Positions 1-6,986 of a DNA stretch of 64,000 nt are shown here, in pieces. Location of the stretch: assembly GCF_900142525.1 (NCBI RefSeq), contig NZ_FRBD01000016.1, positions 1 to 64,000 on the forward strand, written 5' to 3'. The stretch's first letter is position 1, and every line of letters begins with the position of its first letter. The notes beneath the pieces are model-generated. The model was not told the DNA's origin. It saw only the letters and a program-made list of their open reading frames with translations, and did no database searches. Source of the stretch: Xylanibacter ruminicola (lineage in GTDB: Bacteria; Bacteroidota; Bacteroidia; Bacteroidales; Bacteroidaceae). The translations under genes were made by a program, and so were the position numbers.

Positions 1-70
1 CGATGACGTTGATAGGGTGCAGGTGTAAAGACGGTGACGTCAAAGCCGAGCACTACTAATTGCCCGAGAT
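1..70 (+). rRNA. 23S rRNA, 3' end only
   Basis: The first bases match the conserved end of bacterial 23S rRNA: a GATGACGTTGATAGG block, a CAGGTGTAAAG block and a CGAGCACTACTAATTGCCC block. The 5' part lies outside the window. The exact 3' end is uncertain by several bases. A 5S gene follows about 130 bp downstream on the same strand, as in a normal rRNA operon. Confidence 0.9.
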
Positions 71-158
71 CTTTCGCTTCATGCTGATATTATCAGATGT
101 AGTTGTTTCTAATAGAAGTAATTACTTCAGTTCTTGTGTCGACACTGTCAATCCCATA

Positions 159-189
159 CTAGTGATGCTAGTTCTGCTAGTGATGCTAG
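159..189. repeat. 9-bp-period CTAG array in the 23S-5S spacer
   Basis: CTAG occurs at 159, 168, 177 and 186, an exact 9-bp period, with variable 5-bp fillers such as TGATG and TTCTG. Two similar arrays occur elsewhere in the window (28895-28934 and 37917-37965). The array ends 10 bp before the 5S gene. Confidence 0.85.
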
Positions 190-199
190 ATAAGATTTA

Positions 200-309
<110 letters not shown>

Positions 310-321
310 TCTTTTTTAAGA

Positions 322-360
322 AAGCCCTGGAGAATACATTTCTCTGGGGCTTTTCATTTT
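322..360 (+). terminator. rRNA operon terminator
   Basis: A 13-bp stem with two G-U pairs (arms 322-334 and 340-352) is followed by a T-rich run to 360. It lies directly after the 5S gene. Confidence 0.85.
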
Positions 361-379
361 TTTAAAACACTAACGGACT

Positions 380-1192
380 ATGAAGAGATTAAATGTTTTA
401 ACAGTGATGCTTATGATGGTTATAGCCATCAGCGCGCAGAGTTACAAAACCGTTTCTAACATCAGTTATACTACAAAAACTGATGCTTACGCCAAAGAGC
501 GTTTGAAACTAGACGTGTATTATCCTGAAGGTTTGAAGGATTGCCCGGTTATCGTGTGGTTTCATGGAGGTGGATTAGAGGCTGGTCAGAAGGAAATTCC
601 ACAGCGATTAAAGGAAAAAGGGTATGTGGTTATAGGTGCAAACTATAGATTACTGCCCAAAGTAACGGTTGACAAGACATTGGATGATGCTGCTGAAGCT
701 GTAGCTTGGGCATTCAAAAATGCAAAAAAATATGGTGGCGATCCGAAGAAAATTGTGGTAACTGGTCATTCTGCAGGCGGTTATCTCTCAATGATGCTCT
801 GTCTGAACAAGACTTGGCTCAAGAATTATCAAATTGATGCTGATAGCGTGTGGCAGTATATTCCTTTCAGTGGACAGGCTATTACGCATTATAATGTGCG
901 TAAAATGCAGGGTATCAAGCCTTTACAGCCTACTATCGATCAGTATGCACCACTATATTGGGTACGTAATGATTGTCCGCCATTTGTGTTGATTTGTGGC
1001 GATAGAGAGCTGGAGCTTTATGGCAGATATGATGAGAACCAGTACTTGGAGCGCATGATGAAACTGGTAGGCCACAAGCAGACATATCTTTATGAAATTG
1101 ACGGACACGGACATGTAGGAATGGTTGATCCAGCATTCCATATTCTCGATACTCATATCAAGCAGATGCTGGGTCAACCAGTTAATCCCTAA
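380..1192 (+). CDS. Exported alpha/beta-hydrolase (esterase/lipase type)
   Basis: A 270-residue hydrolase with an N-terminal signal peptide ending around SAQ (residue 20), so it probably acts in the periplasm or outside the cell. The HGGG oxyanion-hole motif is near residue 62, the nucleophile motif GHSAGG near residue 133, an acid in CGDRE near 212 and a catalytic His in DGHGH near 245. This order and spacing fit the BD-FAE / hormone-sensitive-lipase group of carboxylesterases. The substrate cannot be read from sequence; related enzymes remove acetyl or feruloyl groups from plant polysaccharides. It ends 6 bp from the convergent VapE-like gene with no terminator between them. Confidence 0.8.
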   Translation: MKRLNVLTVMLMMVIAISAQSYKTVSNISYTTKTDAYAKERLKLDVYYPEGLKDCPVIVWFHGGGLEAGQKEIPQRLKEKGYVVIGANYRLLPKVTVDKTLDDAAEAVAWAFKNAKKYGGDPKKIVVTGHSAGGYLSMMLCLNKTWLKNYQIDADSVWQYIPFSGQAITHYNVRKMQGIKPLQPTIDQYAPLYWVRNDCPPFVLICGDRELELYGRYDENQYLERMMKLVGHKQTYLYEIDGHGHVGMVDPAFHILDTHIKQMLGQPVNP

Positions 1193-1198
1193 TGTGTA

Positions 1199-3370
1199 TT
1201 ATTTCTCTTTAAGCCAGTATTCTTTCAGACCGTTTACCAAACGGCTTTTGAATCCGAACTTGTAATTATTCATGGCTTTTCCCAGTTTTGTGGGAGCCGT
1301 TTTCTTAGCATCGAAATAGGAATATTTCGATGCTAAATAATTATACACTTCACTTGCTTTCCACCAACGTCCTTCGTCAGCTTGTGGACGACTGAAGCTC
1401 TCGCTTATCATCTCTACCAGATCAATCGTCTTTTGATAAGGTTCGTTCTCGGCTATCAGTTCCTTAATCTCATCATCGTCGAGCCAGAATCGCGCCTCAT
1501 TATTAAATAGGTATAGTGCTTGGGCGAAGAGCTGCTCGTGATTCACGTTGTCGGTATAGTCGATGTTCTGTCCTTTAGGTATGCTGACACACACGAAACG
1601 GCGTGAACCTGTAGGGTCGACCAATGGTTGCTGCTCGTTGGTGGTGCCTATGAACGAGGTGTATCGACGATACAGTTTGATGGTTTTGCCGTATGGCGGA
1701 CGGAACTTGACATCGCTCGACGATAGCAGATATTTGAGTACGATTTGCTGCGACTTGGTGGTTTTGTCGAACTCGTCGATGTTGATAAGGGCAAACATGG
1801 TGAGTGCGATATTCAGGTCGAACTCGTTTTTGAAGTTCAGCTTGTCGTTATAATAGTCGCGTAGTTCGGGTGGGAGTATGATTTTGCAGAATCGTGTCTT
1901 TCCGCAACCCTGCCTACCAATTAGCAGTGGCGTCAGGGCATTACCCGTCAGCTGTTTATCGCTCTCGCGCCATTGGGCCACCATTCCTATCAGCCAGTAG
2001 CACAGATACTTAGGCCAGTGTGGCTGTGTGGTAGGCACCCTGGCGGCCAAGTCGGCTATGTAGTCGTGGCCATCCCATTCAGGCAGTTGGTTCAGCCAGG
2101 TGTTCACTGGGTCGTATTGCTCAATGCGGGTAGAGTTGATAAAGCGGTTCACATCCTGATCCCACGATTTCAGTCCCTGCTCGCGGGCTTGAATCGTCAT
2201 GTCGTTTCTCACCTCTTCGGTCAGTGGCTTAAACGTCTGATCCTCAGAGTATTTCATGCGATACTCGGCCACTCCTGTCATCATGTTTTTGCGCATGTCG
2301 AAGTTGGCATTCAGGAACATCTCTGTTCGCATCGTCTGCAGCGTCTCGTCGGGCACGCTCTTTAGTGGTTTCACCTTGTGCTTCCGCAGATAGTCTTCCT
2401 GCAGCGATACATCGTAAACAGCCGAGAATACGTTCTTGACAAGTTCTGGATCCTTGTTCAGTATGGGGTGCTCGAGCGTCATGCCTTGGGCGTGGGCTAG
2501 GGGAATGCCTTGCTCAAGCGACATGCTGGCTATTCGCATCAACATTTGCATCTGTCGGTCTTCGTCGCTCACGTCTTCCAGTTTGAAATAGTCGCCCAGC
2601 ACTTGCTTTACGATGAAGAGCCAGTTGAAGTGATATGTTCGCGTGATGGTGCGTCCAGGCATCAGTCGGTCGCTCTCCCACGATATTTTAGCGGGTTCGG
2701 GCTGATTGTGCTTCTCGGTGTCGGCCTTGAATGGGCGTGCATCCGGGTTCCAGTACATCTCTGGGTCGGCACTCATATACACGGTGCGCTCTACGTTTGG
2801 CTCCAGATATTCGATGTCGATGCCGAACTGGTTCTGATAGGCTCTTCGCGCCGTGTCGTACAGGTTCTTGTGGAATTGGCGGATGTCGGCTTCTATGTTA
2901 GGTAGTTTGGTTCCCGCCTGAGTAGGAGGGGCTGGGGTGGTCTGATCATTGCTAAACAATTCTCCACGACAAACTATCTTTACGCTCTTACCCGATGCGC
3001 CCAGAAACGCCATCATCGTCTCGTCCATTCTAGCAGCTTGGTTGCGGATGTTTACGGCCTCTTCGTATGTTTTCAGACCGTTCACCTCGATAACCACGAG
3101 TCCGTTATACCTCAGTCCCTTCTGCTTCTCTTTGAAGTTCACGCATTCGGCTGCAAACAGAATGCGGGGCAGGTTCACGGTGTGCTGCTCATTGTCAACG
3201 ATGATCTGTCCGTCGTTCAGTCTCTGAGGTTTCAGAAACTGGTAGTTCAGTCGAACATTGAACACTTTGTCCTGTTCAGGGTTATTGCGGATTAATTCTG
3301 CTAACTCTGTTAGGTCGATGCGGTTGATAACCTCTTTTTTTCTTGCGATTTTTAGAATACTTATTTTCAT
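1199..3370 (-). CDS. VapE-family primase-helicase-like protein with BT4734-like N-terminus
   Basis: A 723-residue protein. Residues 1 to about 230 resemble the BT4734-like N-terminal domain found fused to VapE proteins in Bacteroidetes. The C-terminal half is a VapE-type P-loop ATPase: Walker A GRQGCGKTR near residue 485, Walker B-like ALINIDEFDK near 525, and the sensor motif GTTNEQ followed by DPTGSRRF near 573-590. VapE-like ATPases belong to the D5/SF3-like replicative helicases of phages and satellites; the role of the chromosomal Bacteroidetes copies is not established. The gene diverges from an HU-like gene at 4081, and the 700 bp between them carry iteron-like arrays. No integrase, capsid or excision gene is nearby. 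Confidence 0.8.
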   Translation of the reverse strand: MKISILKIARKKEVINRIDLTELAELIRNNPEQDKVFNVRLNYQFLKPQRLNDGQIIVDNEQHTVNLPRILFAAECVNFKEKQKGLRYNGLVVIEVNGLKTYEEAVNIRNQAARMDETMMAFLGASGKSVKIVCRGELFSNDQTTPAPPTQAGTKLPNIEADIRQFHKNLYDTARRAYQNQFGIDIEYLEPNVERTVYMSADPEMYWNPDARPFKADTEKHNQPEPAKISWESDRLMPGRTITRTYHFNWLFIVKQVLGDYFKLEDVSDEDRQMQMLMRIASMSLEQGIPLAHAQGMTLEHPILNKDPELVKNVFSAVYDVSLQEDYLRKHKVKPLKSVPDETLQTMRTEMFLNANFDMRKNMMTGVAEYRMKYSEDQTFKPLTEEVRNDMTIQAREQGLKSWDQDVNRFINSTRIEQYDPVNTWLNQLPEWDGHDYIADLAARVPTTQPHWPKYLCYWLIGMVAQWRESDKQLTGNALTPLLIGRQGCGKTRFCKIILPPELRDYYNDKLNFKNEFDLNIALTMFALINIDEFDKTTKSQQIVLKYLLSSSDVKFRPPYGKTIKLYRRYTSFIGTTNEQQPLVDPTGSRRFVCVSIPKGQNIDYTDNVNHEQLFAQALYLFNNEARFWLDDDEIKELIAENEPYQKTIDLVEMISESFSRPQADEGRWWKASEVYNYLASKYSYFDAKKTAPTKLGKAMNNYKFGFKSRLVNGLKEYWLKEK

Positions 3371-3399
3371 TTCTTGTTGATTTTTGATTGATTACTGTG

Positions 3400-3407
3400 C
3401 AAAGGTA
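3400..3407 (-). promoter_or_regulatory. -7 box of the vapE-like gene
   Basis: TACCTTTG on the minus strand matches the Bacteroidetes TAnnTTTG consensus, about 30 bp before the start codon. The -33 element is not obvious. The solitary left heptamer of the iteron structure (3456-3462) lies about 50 bp upstream of it. Confidence 0.65.
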
Positions 3408-3455
3408 CTCATATTTTCTGAAATTGCAGCATCAAAATTCAAATATTTCTGTTAA

Positions 3456-3936
3456 ACACTACTAAATGTTATGTAAAGTATTTGTATACAGATGTTTACG
3501 TAACTATTAAACACTACCTAATACACTACCTAATACACTACAAAAACACTACAAAAACACTACCTAAACCCTACCTAAACCCTACAAAAAAAGTGATTGA
3601 TGCGCTATCTCTCCAAAATCATGATGCTGGATAGTAAAGTTTACTTCGTGTAGTAGTAGATAAATTCTCTAGAGAATTTTCTGCTCAGGTACGTACTTGA
3701 AGTTGCTGATAGGCCTACTTGTTTATAAATTCTCTAGAGAATTTCTTTATGACTAGTCATACTAATTATTCTTATCTACAGTATTGTGTATATCGACTTA
3801 GGCTAAAACTCTCATTTTTGTGCTAAATGGTAGTGTTTTAGTAGTGTTTTAGTAGTGTTTTTGTAGCGTTTGCGGTAGTGTTTACATTTGTCGCAAGTTT
3901 CTTATTTTCAGTTAAATAAGTTAATTTATGTAGTGT
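3456..3936. repeat. Mirrored iteron-like heptamer arrays between vapE-like and HU-like genes
   Basis: The heptamer ACACTAC (or ACCCTAC) occurs on the plus strand at 3456, then at 3511, 3523, 3535, 3546, 3557, 3568 and 3579 (steps of 12, 12, 11, 11, 11, 11). Its complement GTAGTGT (one GTAGCGT) occurs at 3830, 3841, 3852, 3863 and 3875 (steps of 11, 11, 11, 12) and once more at 3930. On each side exactly 48 bp separate the solitary copy from the array, so the structure is a mirror image centred near 3696. The 11-bp step puts successive copies on nearly the same face of the helix, as expected for cooperative protein binding. Such layouts are known from replication origins and from regulated promoters; which applies here is open. 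Confidence 0.85.
3662..3744. promoter_or_regulatory. Two 18-bp perfect palindromes at the centre of the mirrored arrays
   Basis: AAATTCTCTAGAGAATTT occurs at 3662-3679 and again at 3727-3744. Shorter dyads lie between them: an imperfect one centred on GTACGTAC (3686-3699) and TAGGCCTA (3710-3717). The pair sits close to the symmetry centre of the heptamer arrays. Strand-symmetric sites suggest binding of a dimer. A degenerate two-unit relic of the CTAG 9-bp repeat lies just after (3753-3765). Confidence 0.75.
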
Positions 3937-4010
3937 TTAATATGATATTTGTAATTGTATGAGAGAATTTTGTTGTTGGAATCTTATGTATTTCGTCTAT
4001 TATTCATTTT

Positions 4011-4055
4011 TTTCTAGATATTTCTTTCTAATTATCTAGAAAATGTGTACCTTTG
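4011..4055 (+). promoter_or_regulatory. Promoter and dyad operator of the HU-like gene
   Basis: TACCTTTG (4048-4055) is a consensus -7 box 25 bp before the start ATG. A perfect 10-bp inverted repeat, TTTCTAGATA (4011-4020) and TATCTAGAAA (4033-4042), spans the -33 region and the spacer, where a bound protein would block or shape polymerase access. Its CTAGA core is shared with the 18-bp palindromes, so one protein might bind all of these sites. Confidence 0.65.
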
Positions 4056-4080
4056 CATAAATAATCAACTAAATAGCGTT

Positions 4081-4479
4081 ATGAAATATAGAATCAAGAA
4101 AGAAACCAAGCCAACGCTGCCTACTTTTGGCAAATACAAGGCTGTAGCTGTGCACTATAATACTGTTGAAAGTCGCCAGATTGTAAAAGAGACTGCTCAG
4201 CGTATGGGCACTCATCCTGCCAATGTTCGTGGAGTCCTTGTAAGTTTGGCTGAGGTCATCAATAGTCATCTTCGCGAAGGCGATCGTGTTCGCCTGGAAG
4301 ACTGGGGTATGATGAAGCTTGAGATCGAAAGCGAGAAGGTTGACAACCTCAAGGATTTCCGTGCCAAGAAGCATATCCGTGGCGTCCGTCTCCACTTCCT
4401 GCCCGAAAGTTACGAAGGCTCGCAACCCCTCTACCAAGGCCTCACCTTCGAGAAGGACAAGAATTATAAGGAAGAGTAA
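4081..4479 (+). CDS. HU-like DNA-binding protein paired with VapE
   Basis: A 132-residue protein of the HU/IHF-like fold as seen in the long HU-like proteins of Bacteroidetes: a short basic N-terminus, an alpha-helical dimerisation segment (about 35-70) and a beta-arm region with basic residues such as FRAKKHIRGVR near residue 90. An upstream in-frame GTG at 4045 is rejected because it overlaps the -7 box; the ATG at 4081 lies just after the predicted transcription start. It diverges from the vapE-like gene and is a good candidate to bind the heptamer arrays or palindromes between them. In many Bacteroidetes an amidase gene follows this pair; none is present here. Confidence 0.75.
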   Translation: MKYRIKKETKPTLPTFGKYKAVAVHYNTVESRQIVKETAQRMGTHPANVRGVLVSLAEVINSHLREGDRVRLEDWGMMKLEIESEKVDNLKDFRAKKHIRGVRLHFLPESYEGSQPLYQGLTFEKDKNYKEE

Positions 4480-4497
4480 TATCTGTCTTTAATAAAA

Positions 4498-4591
4498 ACT
4501 GAAAAAGGCCTGTCATCACGACAGACCTATATTCGTAGTAACTAAACAAATACCTAATATAACATTGGCTAAATCTCTGGGTGCAAAGGTA
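4498..4591 (-). ncRNA. Candidate small RNA with own promoter and terminator
   Basis: On the minus strand, TTG (4612-4614), 20 nt, then TACCTTTG (4584-4591) form a full Bacteroidetes promoter. About 50 nt downstream a hairpin (arms 4506-4514 and 4520-4528, one mismatch) is followed on the same strand by a T-run. The expected transcript is about 75-80 nt (roughly 4578 to 4498) and has no plausible reading frame: its only early ATG meets a stop after two codons. It points at the 3' end of the HU-like gene, so it could pair with that mRNA if transcription reads through. No known RNA family is recognised. Confidence 0.5.
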
Positions 4592-4619
4592 CGGCGATTT
4601 CTCCTTATTTGCAATACCT

Positions 4620-4930
4620 AAAAAGTGGGATTTTAATATTTCGTCTTCTTTTCTTTGTAGATTATTCCTTTTCTAAAATGAAATATCATTATTTCATTTG
4701 TTGTGGCAGATTAGTCGCTCGCCTCCGCCGCTTGGCTCGTCCAAGAATCCGCCACCATATAATATAAGCATTTGTAAGCGTATCCACTGTGACGCCTTGT
4801 GGGTTGTGGTTTGATGTAGGAAAAGGATGATATAAATGAGATTGTTCTAGACGGGGGGGGGCATGCTTGGGCAAGCCGAGCGGCAACTTCGACAGAATTA
4901 TTTATCAAATTTACTAGAATTATAGAGAAG
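4620..4930. other. Intergenic stretch without a supported gene
   Basis: Short open frames exist here on the minus strand (up to 65 codons), but none has a recognisable domain, start signal or promoter. The stretch contains a run of eight G (4854-4861). Nothing else is identified. Confidence 0.5.
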
Positions 4931-4937
4931 GGGGAAT

Positions 4938-5018
4938 TTACCCGTTGCGCTTGTTGATGTAGATGGCGATGCCGATGATGACTAGGATGGCGACTGCTAT
5001 GATGTGTAATAGGTCCAT
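4938..5018 (-). CDS. 26-residue single-pass membrane peptide
   Basis: A small frame encodes MDLLHIIAVAILVIIGIAIY followed by INKRNG: one hydrophobic helix (about residues 3-21) and a short positive tail, which predicts an inner-membrane peptide with its C-terminus inside. A -7-like box TACTTTTG (5065-5072, minus strand) lies about 50 bp upstream. The strongest support for coding is a second copy at 6371-6427, in which the same peptide end is kept while many third codon positions differ. Function unknown. Confidence 0.6.
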   Translation of the reverse strand: MDLLHIIAVAILVIIGIAIYINKRNG

Positions 5019-5111
5019 ATTGAGAAATGTTTAATAGGGTTGTACAATAATATAATTATGTGTGCAAAAGTAGCATAAAAACATGAAACAAAAGAAAAAA
5101 GACGAAAAAAC

Positions 5112-5143
5112 TTTGCCTTATCGAAAAAGATGTTGTACCTTTG
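5112..5143 (+). promoter_or_regulatory. Promoter of the GH3 gene
   Basis: TTTG (5112-5115), 20 nt, then TACCTTTG (5136-5143): an exact match to the Bacteroidetes promoter, about 55 bp before the GH3 start. Confidence 0.75.
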
Positions 5144-5199
5144 CAAAGCAAAATGAGATGTTTGATGTATTTGTAATCACCTAAGACAATTTATATATT

Positions 5200-6360
5200 A
5201 TGAATCAGATGAAACTTTGGATGATGGCTGCCATCCTGACTTGCGGCTTTGTAATAACCTCGTGTACCAATGATGATAACCCAGTACCATCGCCTGAAGA
5301 TGAGGTGGAGGAACTGTTAAGCAAGATGACTCTGCGCGAAAAAGTGGGACAGCTGTTCTTTATTCGCCCTGAGGCACTCGATACCACTATCCACTGGCAG
5401 GCGTATGCAGACTTGATGCCTTTGGAACTGCAGGCGGTGAACGACTGCATGAAGGGGGTGAACGAGAAGTATCCTGTGGGTGGCATCATCCTCTATGCAT
5501 GGAACATCAAGGATGAGGCTCAGCTGGCGCAGTTTATACCGCAACTGAAGGCGCTGAACGGAAAACCGCTGATGTGTATAGACGAAGAGGGTGGGCGAGT
5601 AGCACGTATAGCCAACAATCCGAACTTCGACGTGAAGAAATATGAGTCGATGGCTGCTATCGGAGCTACTGGCGATCCTGCCAATGCCTACGAGTGCGGT
5701 AACTATATTGGTACTTATCTGAAAGGCTATGGTTTCGACATCGATTTCGCGCCTGTGGCTGATGTGAATACTAACCCAGAGAACATTATCATTGGCCCTC
5801 GTGCCTTCAGCGATGATCCTGCGGTGGCTGCTCCTATGGTGACCAACTATCTGCAGGGATTGAAGGATGCCGATATCGTGGGTTGCATCAAGCATTTTCC
5901 TGGTCATGGCGACGTGAAGGCTGATACGCACTATGGTTATGCTCAGACACAGAAAACGTGGGAAGAGATGATGAATTGCGAGATTATTACCTTCCAGGCT
6001 GGTATTCAATGGGGCTGTCAGCTCATTATGACTGCCCACATCAGTGCCCCTAACATTATCGGTGAGGATATCCCTTCAACCATGTCGTCAGTTATTCTGC
6101 AGGATAAGCTGCGCCGCGAACTGGGTTATAAGAATATCATTGTGACTGATGCGATGGACATGGGTGCTATTACGCAGCAGTACAACAATGACGAGGCGGC
6201 TGTGGGATGTATTCTAGCAGGTGCCGACATCGTGCTGTGCCCCAAGAACTTTGTTGAGGCATTCGACGCTATTGTTGCCGCAGTAGAAGAAGGTACTCTT
6301 ACTGAGGAGCGCATCAACCAGAGCGTGCGTCGTATCTTGGCAATAAAATTGAAAAAGTAA
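5200..6360 (+). CDS. GH3-family glycosidase lipoprotein (NagZ-like beta-N-acetylhexosaminidase)
   Basis: A 386-residue protein with a lipoprotein signal (lipobox ITSC, Cys near residue 22), so it is probably anchored in the outer membrane or periplasm. The body is a single GH3 barrel of NagZ length: DEEGGRV near residue 127, the KHFPGHG motif near 230 followed by D-T-H, where the His/Asp pair serves as acid-base in NagZ, and VTDAMDMGAI near 314, whose Asp is the family nucleophile. NagZ enzymes release GlcNAc from muropeptides; some relatives act on chitin oligomers. A lipoprotein NagZ form points to cell-surface or periplasmic substrates. The gene lies between two copies of a small membrane peptide gene. 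Confidence 0.85.
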   Translation: MNQMKLWMMAAILTCGFVITSCTNDDNPVPSPEDEVEELLSKMTLREKVGQLFFIRPEALDTTIHWQAYADLMPLELQAVNDCMKGVNEKYPVGGIILYAWNIKDEAQLAQFIPQLKALNGKPLMCIDEEGGRVARIANNPNFDVKKYESMAAIGATGDPANAYECGNYIGTYLKGYGFDIDFAPVADVNTNPENIIIGPRAFSDDPAVAAPMVTNYLQGLKDADIVGCIKHFPGHGDVKADTHYGYAQTQKTWEEMMNCEIITFQAGIQWGCQLIMTAHISAPNIIGEDIPSTMSSVILQDKLRRELGYKNIIVTDAMDMGAITQQYNNDEAAVGCILAGADIVLCPKNFVEAFDAIVAAVEEGTLTEERINQSVRRILAIKLKK

Positions 6361-6370
6361 CGGCTTGTCT

Positions 6371-6427
6371 TTAGCCGTTACGCTTATTGAAGTAGATGGC
6401 GATGCCGATGACGACGAGGACGGCGAC
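6371..6427 (-). pseudogene. 3' remnant of a second membrane-peptide gene
   Basis: The minus strand here encodes VAVLVVIGIAIYFNKRNG and a stop, matching the last 18 residues of the 26-residue peptide at 4938-5018. Upstream, the frame runs into a TAG stop with no start codon, and the 139-residue gene at 6429 occupies the place of the missing N-terminus. It therefore looks like a truncated copy left after a duplication or insertion around the GH3 gene. Confidence 0.6.
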
Positions 6428-6428
6428 A

Positions 6429-6848
6429 CTATTTGCGTTTGAACTCTAAGGTTTTGGGCAGTTTCTGCCACTTGCCCTTATTAGGAACCTTGAGTGTGCT
6501 GCCGTCTTCTTGCTTGAGCACATAGATGGAATCGTTCTTGCGGGTGAGGGTGGCGGTAAGGTCTTCGCTGCCATAATCGTTGATAAGGGCCAGATGGGCC
6601 TTGTTGCCTTTGATGGTGGCGGAAGTGATGACCCAAACGAAAGAATTGTTCTTCTTGCCAAGATAGCCTGGAACTTGACCCAGAAGATCCTGCCCTGGTA
6701 CGTTTATGTTCTGGTCATAAAAATTGATGCGAAGAAATACATCAAATTCATTATTATATATGTACGTGCGAAAGGGACCGTTATTGCTCTGGGCCCTCAT
6801 GCAGATAGTGGCGAGGCAAAAAAGTGATATAGCTATTAACTTATTCAT
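6429..6848 (-). CDS. Exported protein of unknown function
   Basis: A 139-residue protein with a clear signal peptide (cleavage near CMRAQ, residue 19) and a mature part rich in beta-prone segments (for example KAHLALINDYG and LTATLTRKNDSIYVLKQEDG). The ATG at 6848 is used because the next codon upstream is a TTG. No family is recognised. A TATCTTTG -7 box (6875-6882, minus) lies just upstream, back-to-back with the glycogen synthase promoter. Confidence 0.65.
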   Translation of the reverse strand: MNKLIAISLFCLATICMRAQSNNGPFRTYIYNNEFDVFLRINFYDQNINVPGQDLLGQVPGYLGKKNNSFVWVITSATIKGNKAHLALINDYGSEDLTATLTRKNDSIYVLKQEDGSTLKVPNKGKWQKLPKTLEFKRK

Positions 6849-6874
6849 AATCAACGCTTTTTAAAATTTGTGGG

Positions 6875-6965
6875 CAAAGATACTAATCTAAATCATTATT
6901 TTTGCTATAAACATTCATTTTTTAGAGAAAATGTTGCAGAATTTAAAATTAATTAAGTATCTTTG
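6875..6965. promoter_or_regulatory. Divergent promoters for the exported protein and glycogen synthase
   Basis: The minus-strand -7 box TATCTTTG is at 6875-6882. The plus-strand promoter has TTG at 6934-6936, a 21-nt spacer and TATCTTTG at 6958-6965, 21 bp before the glycogen synthase ATG. Confidence 0.65.
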
Positions 6966-6986
6966 CAACCAATTAGTTAGTATAAC

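Noticed and set aside
4045..4080. GTG start adding 12 residues to the HU-like protein
   Set aside because: It lies inside the -7 box and upstream of the expected transcription start.
1199..4479. VapE and HU-like pair as part of a complete phage satellite or integrative element
   Set aside because: No integrase, excisionase, packaging gene or attachment-site duplication could be seen on either side.
4854..4861. Run of eight G as a phase-variation tract
   Set aside because: It is not within a supported gene or promoter, so there is nothing for slippage to switch.
4689..4908. Two overlapping 65-codon minus-strand frames after the HU-like gene
   Set aside because: No domain, promoter or start signal; low-complexity basic ends; frames overlap each other, as random open frames do.
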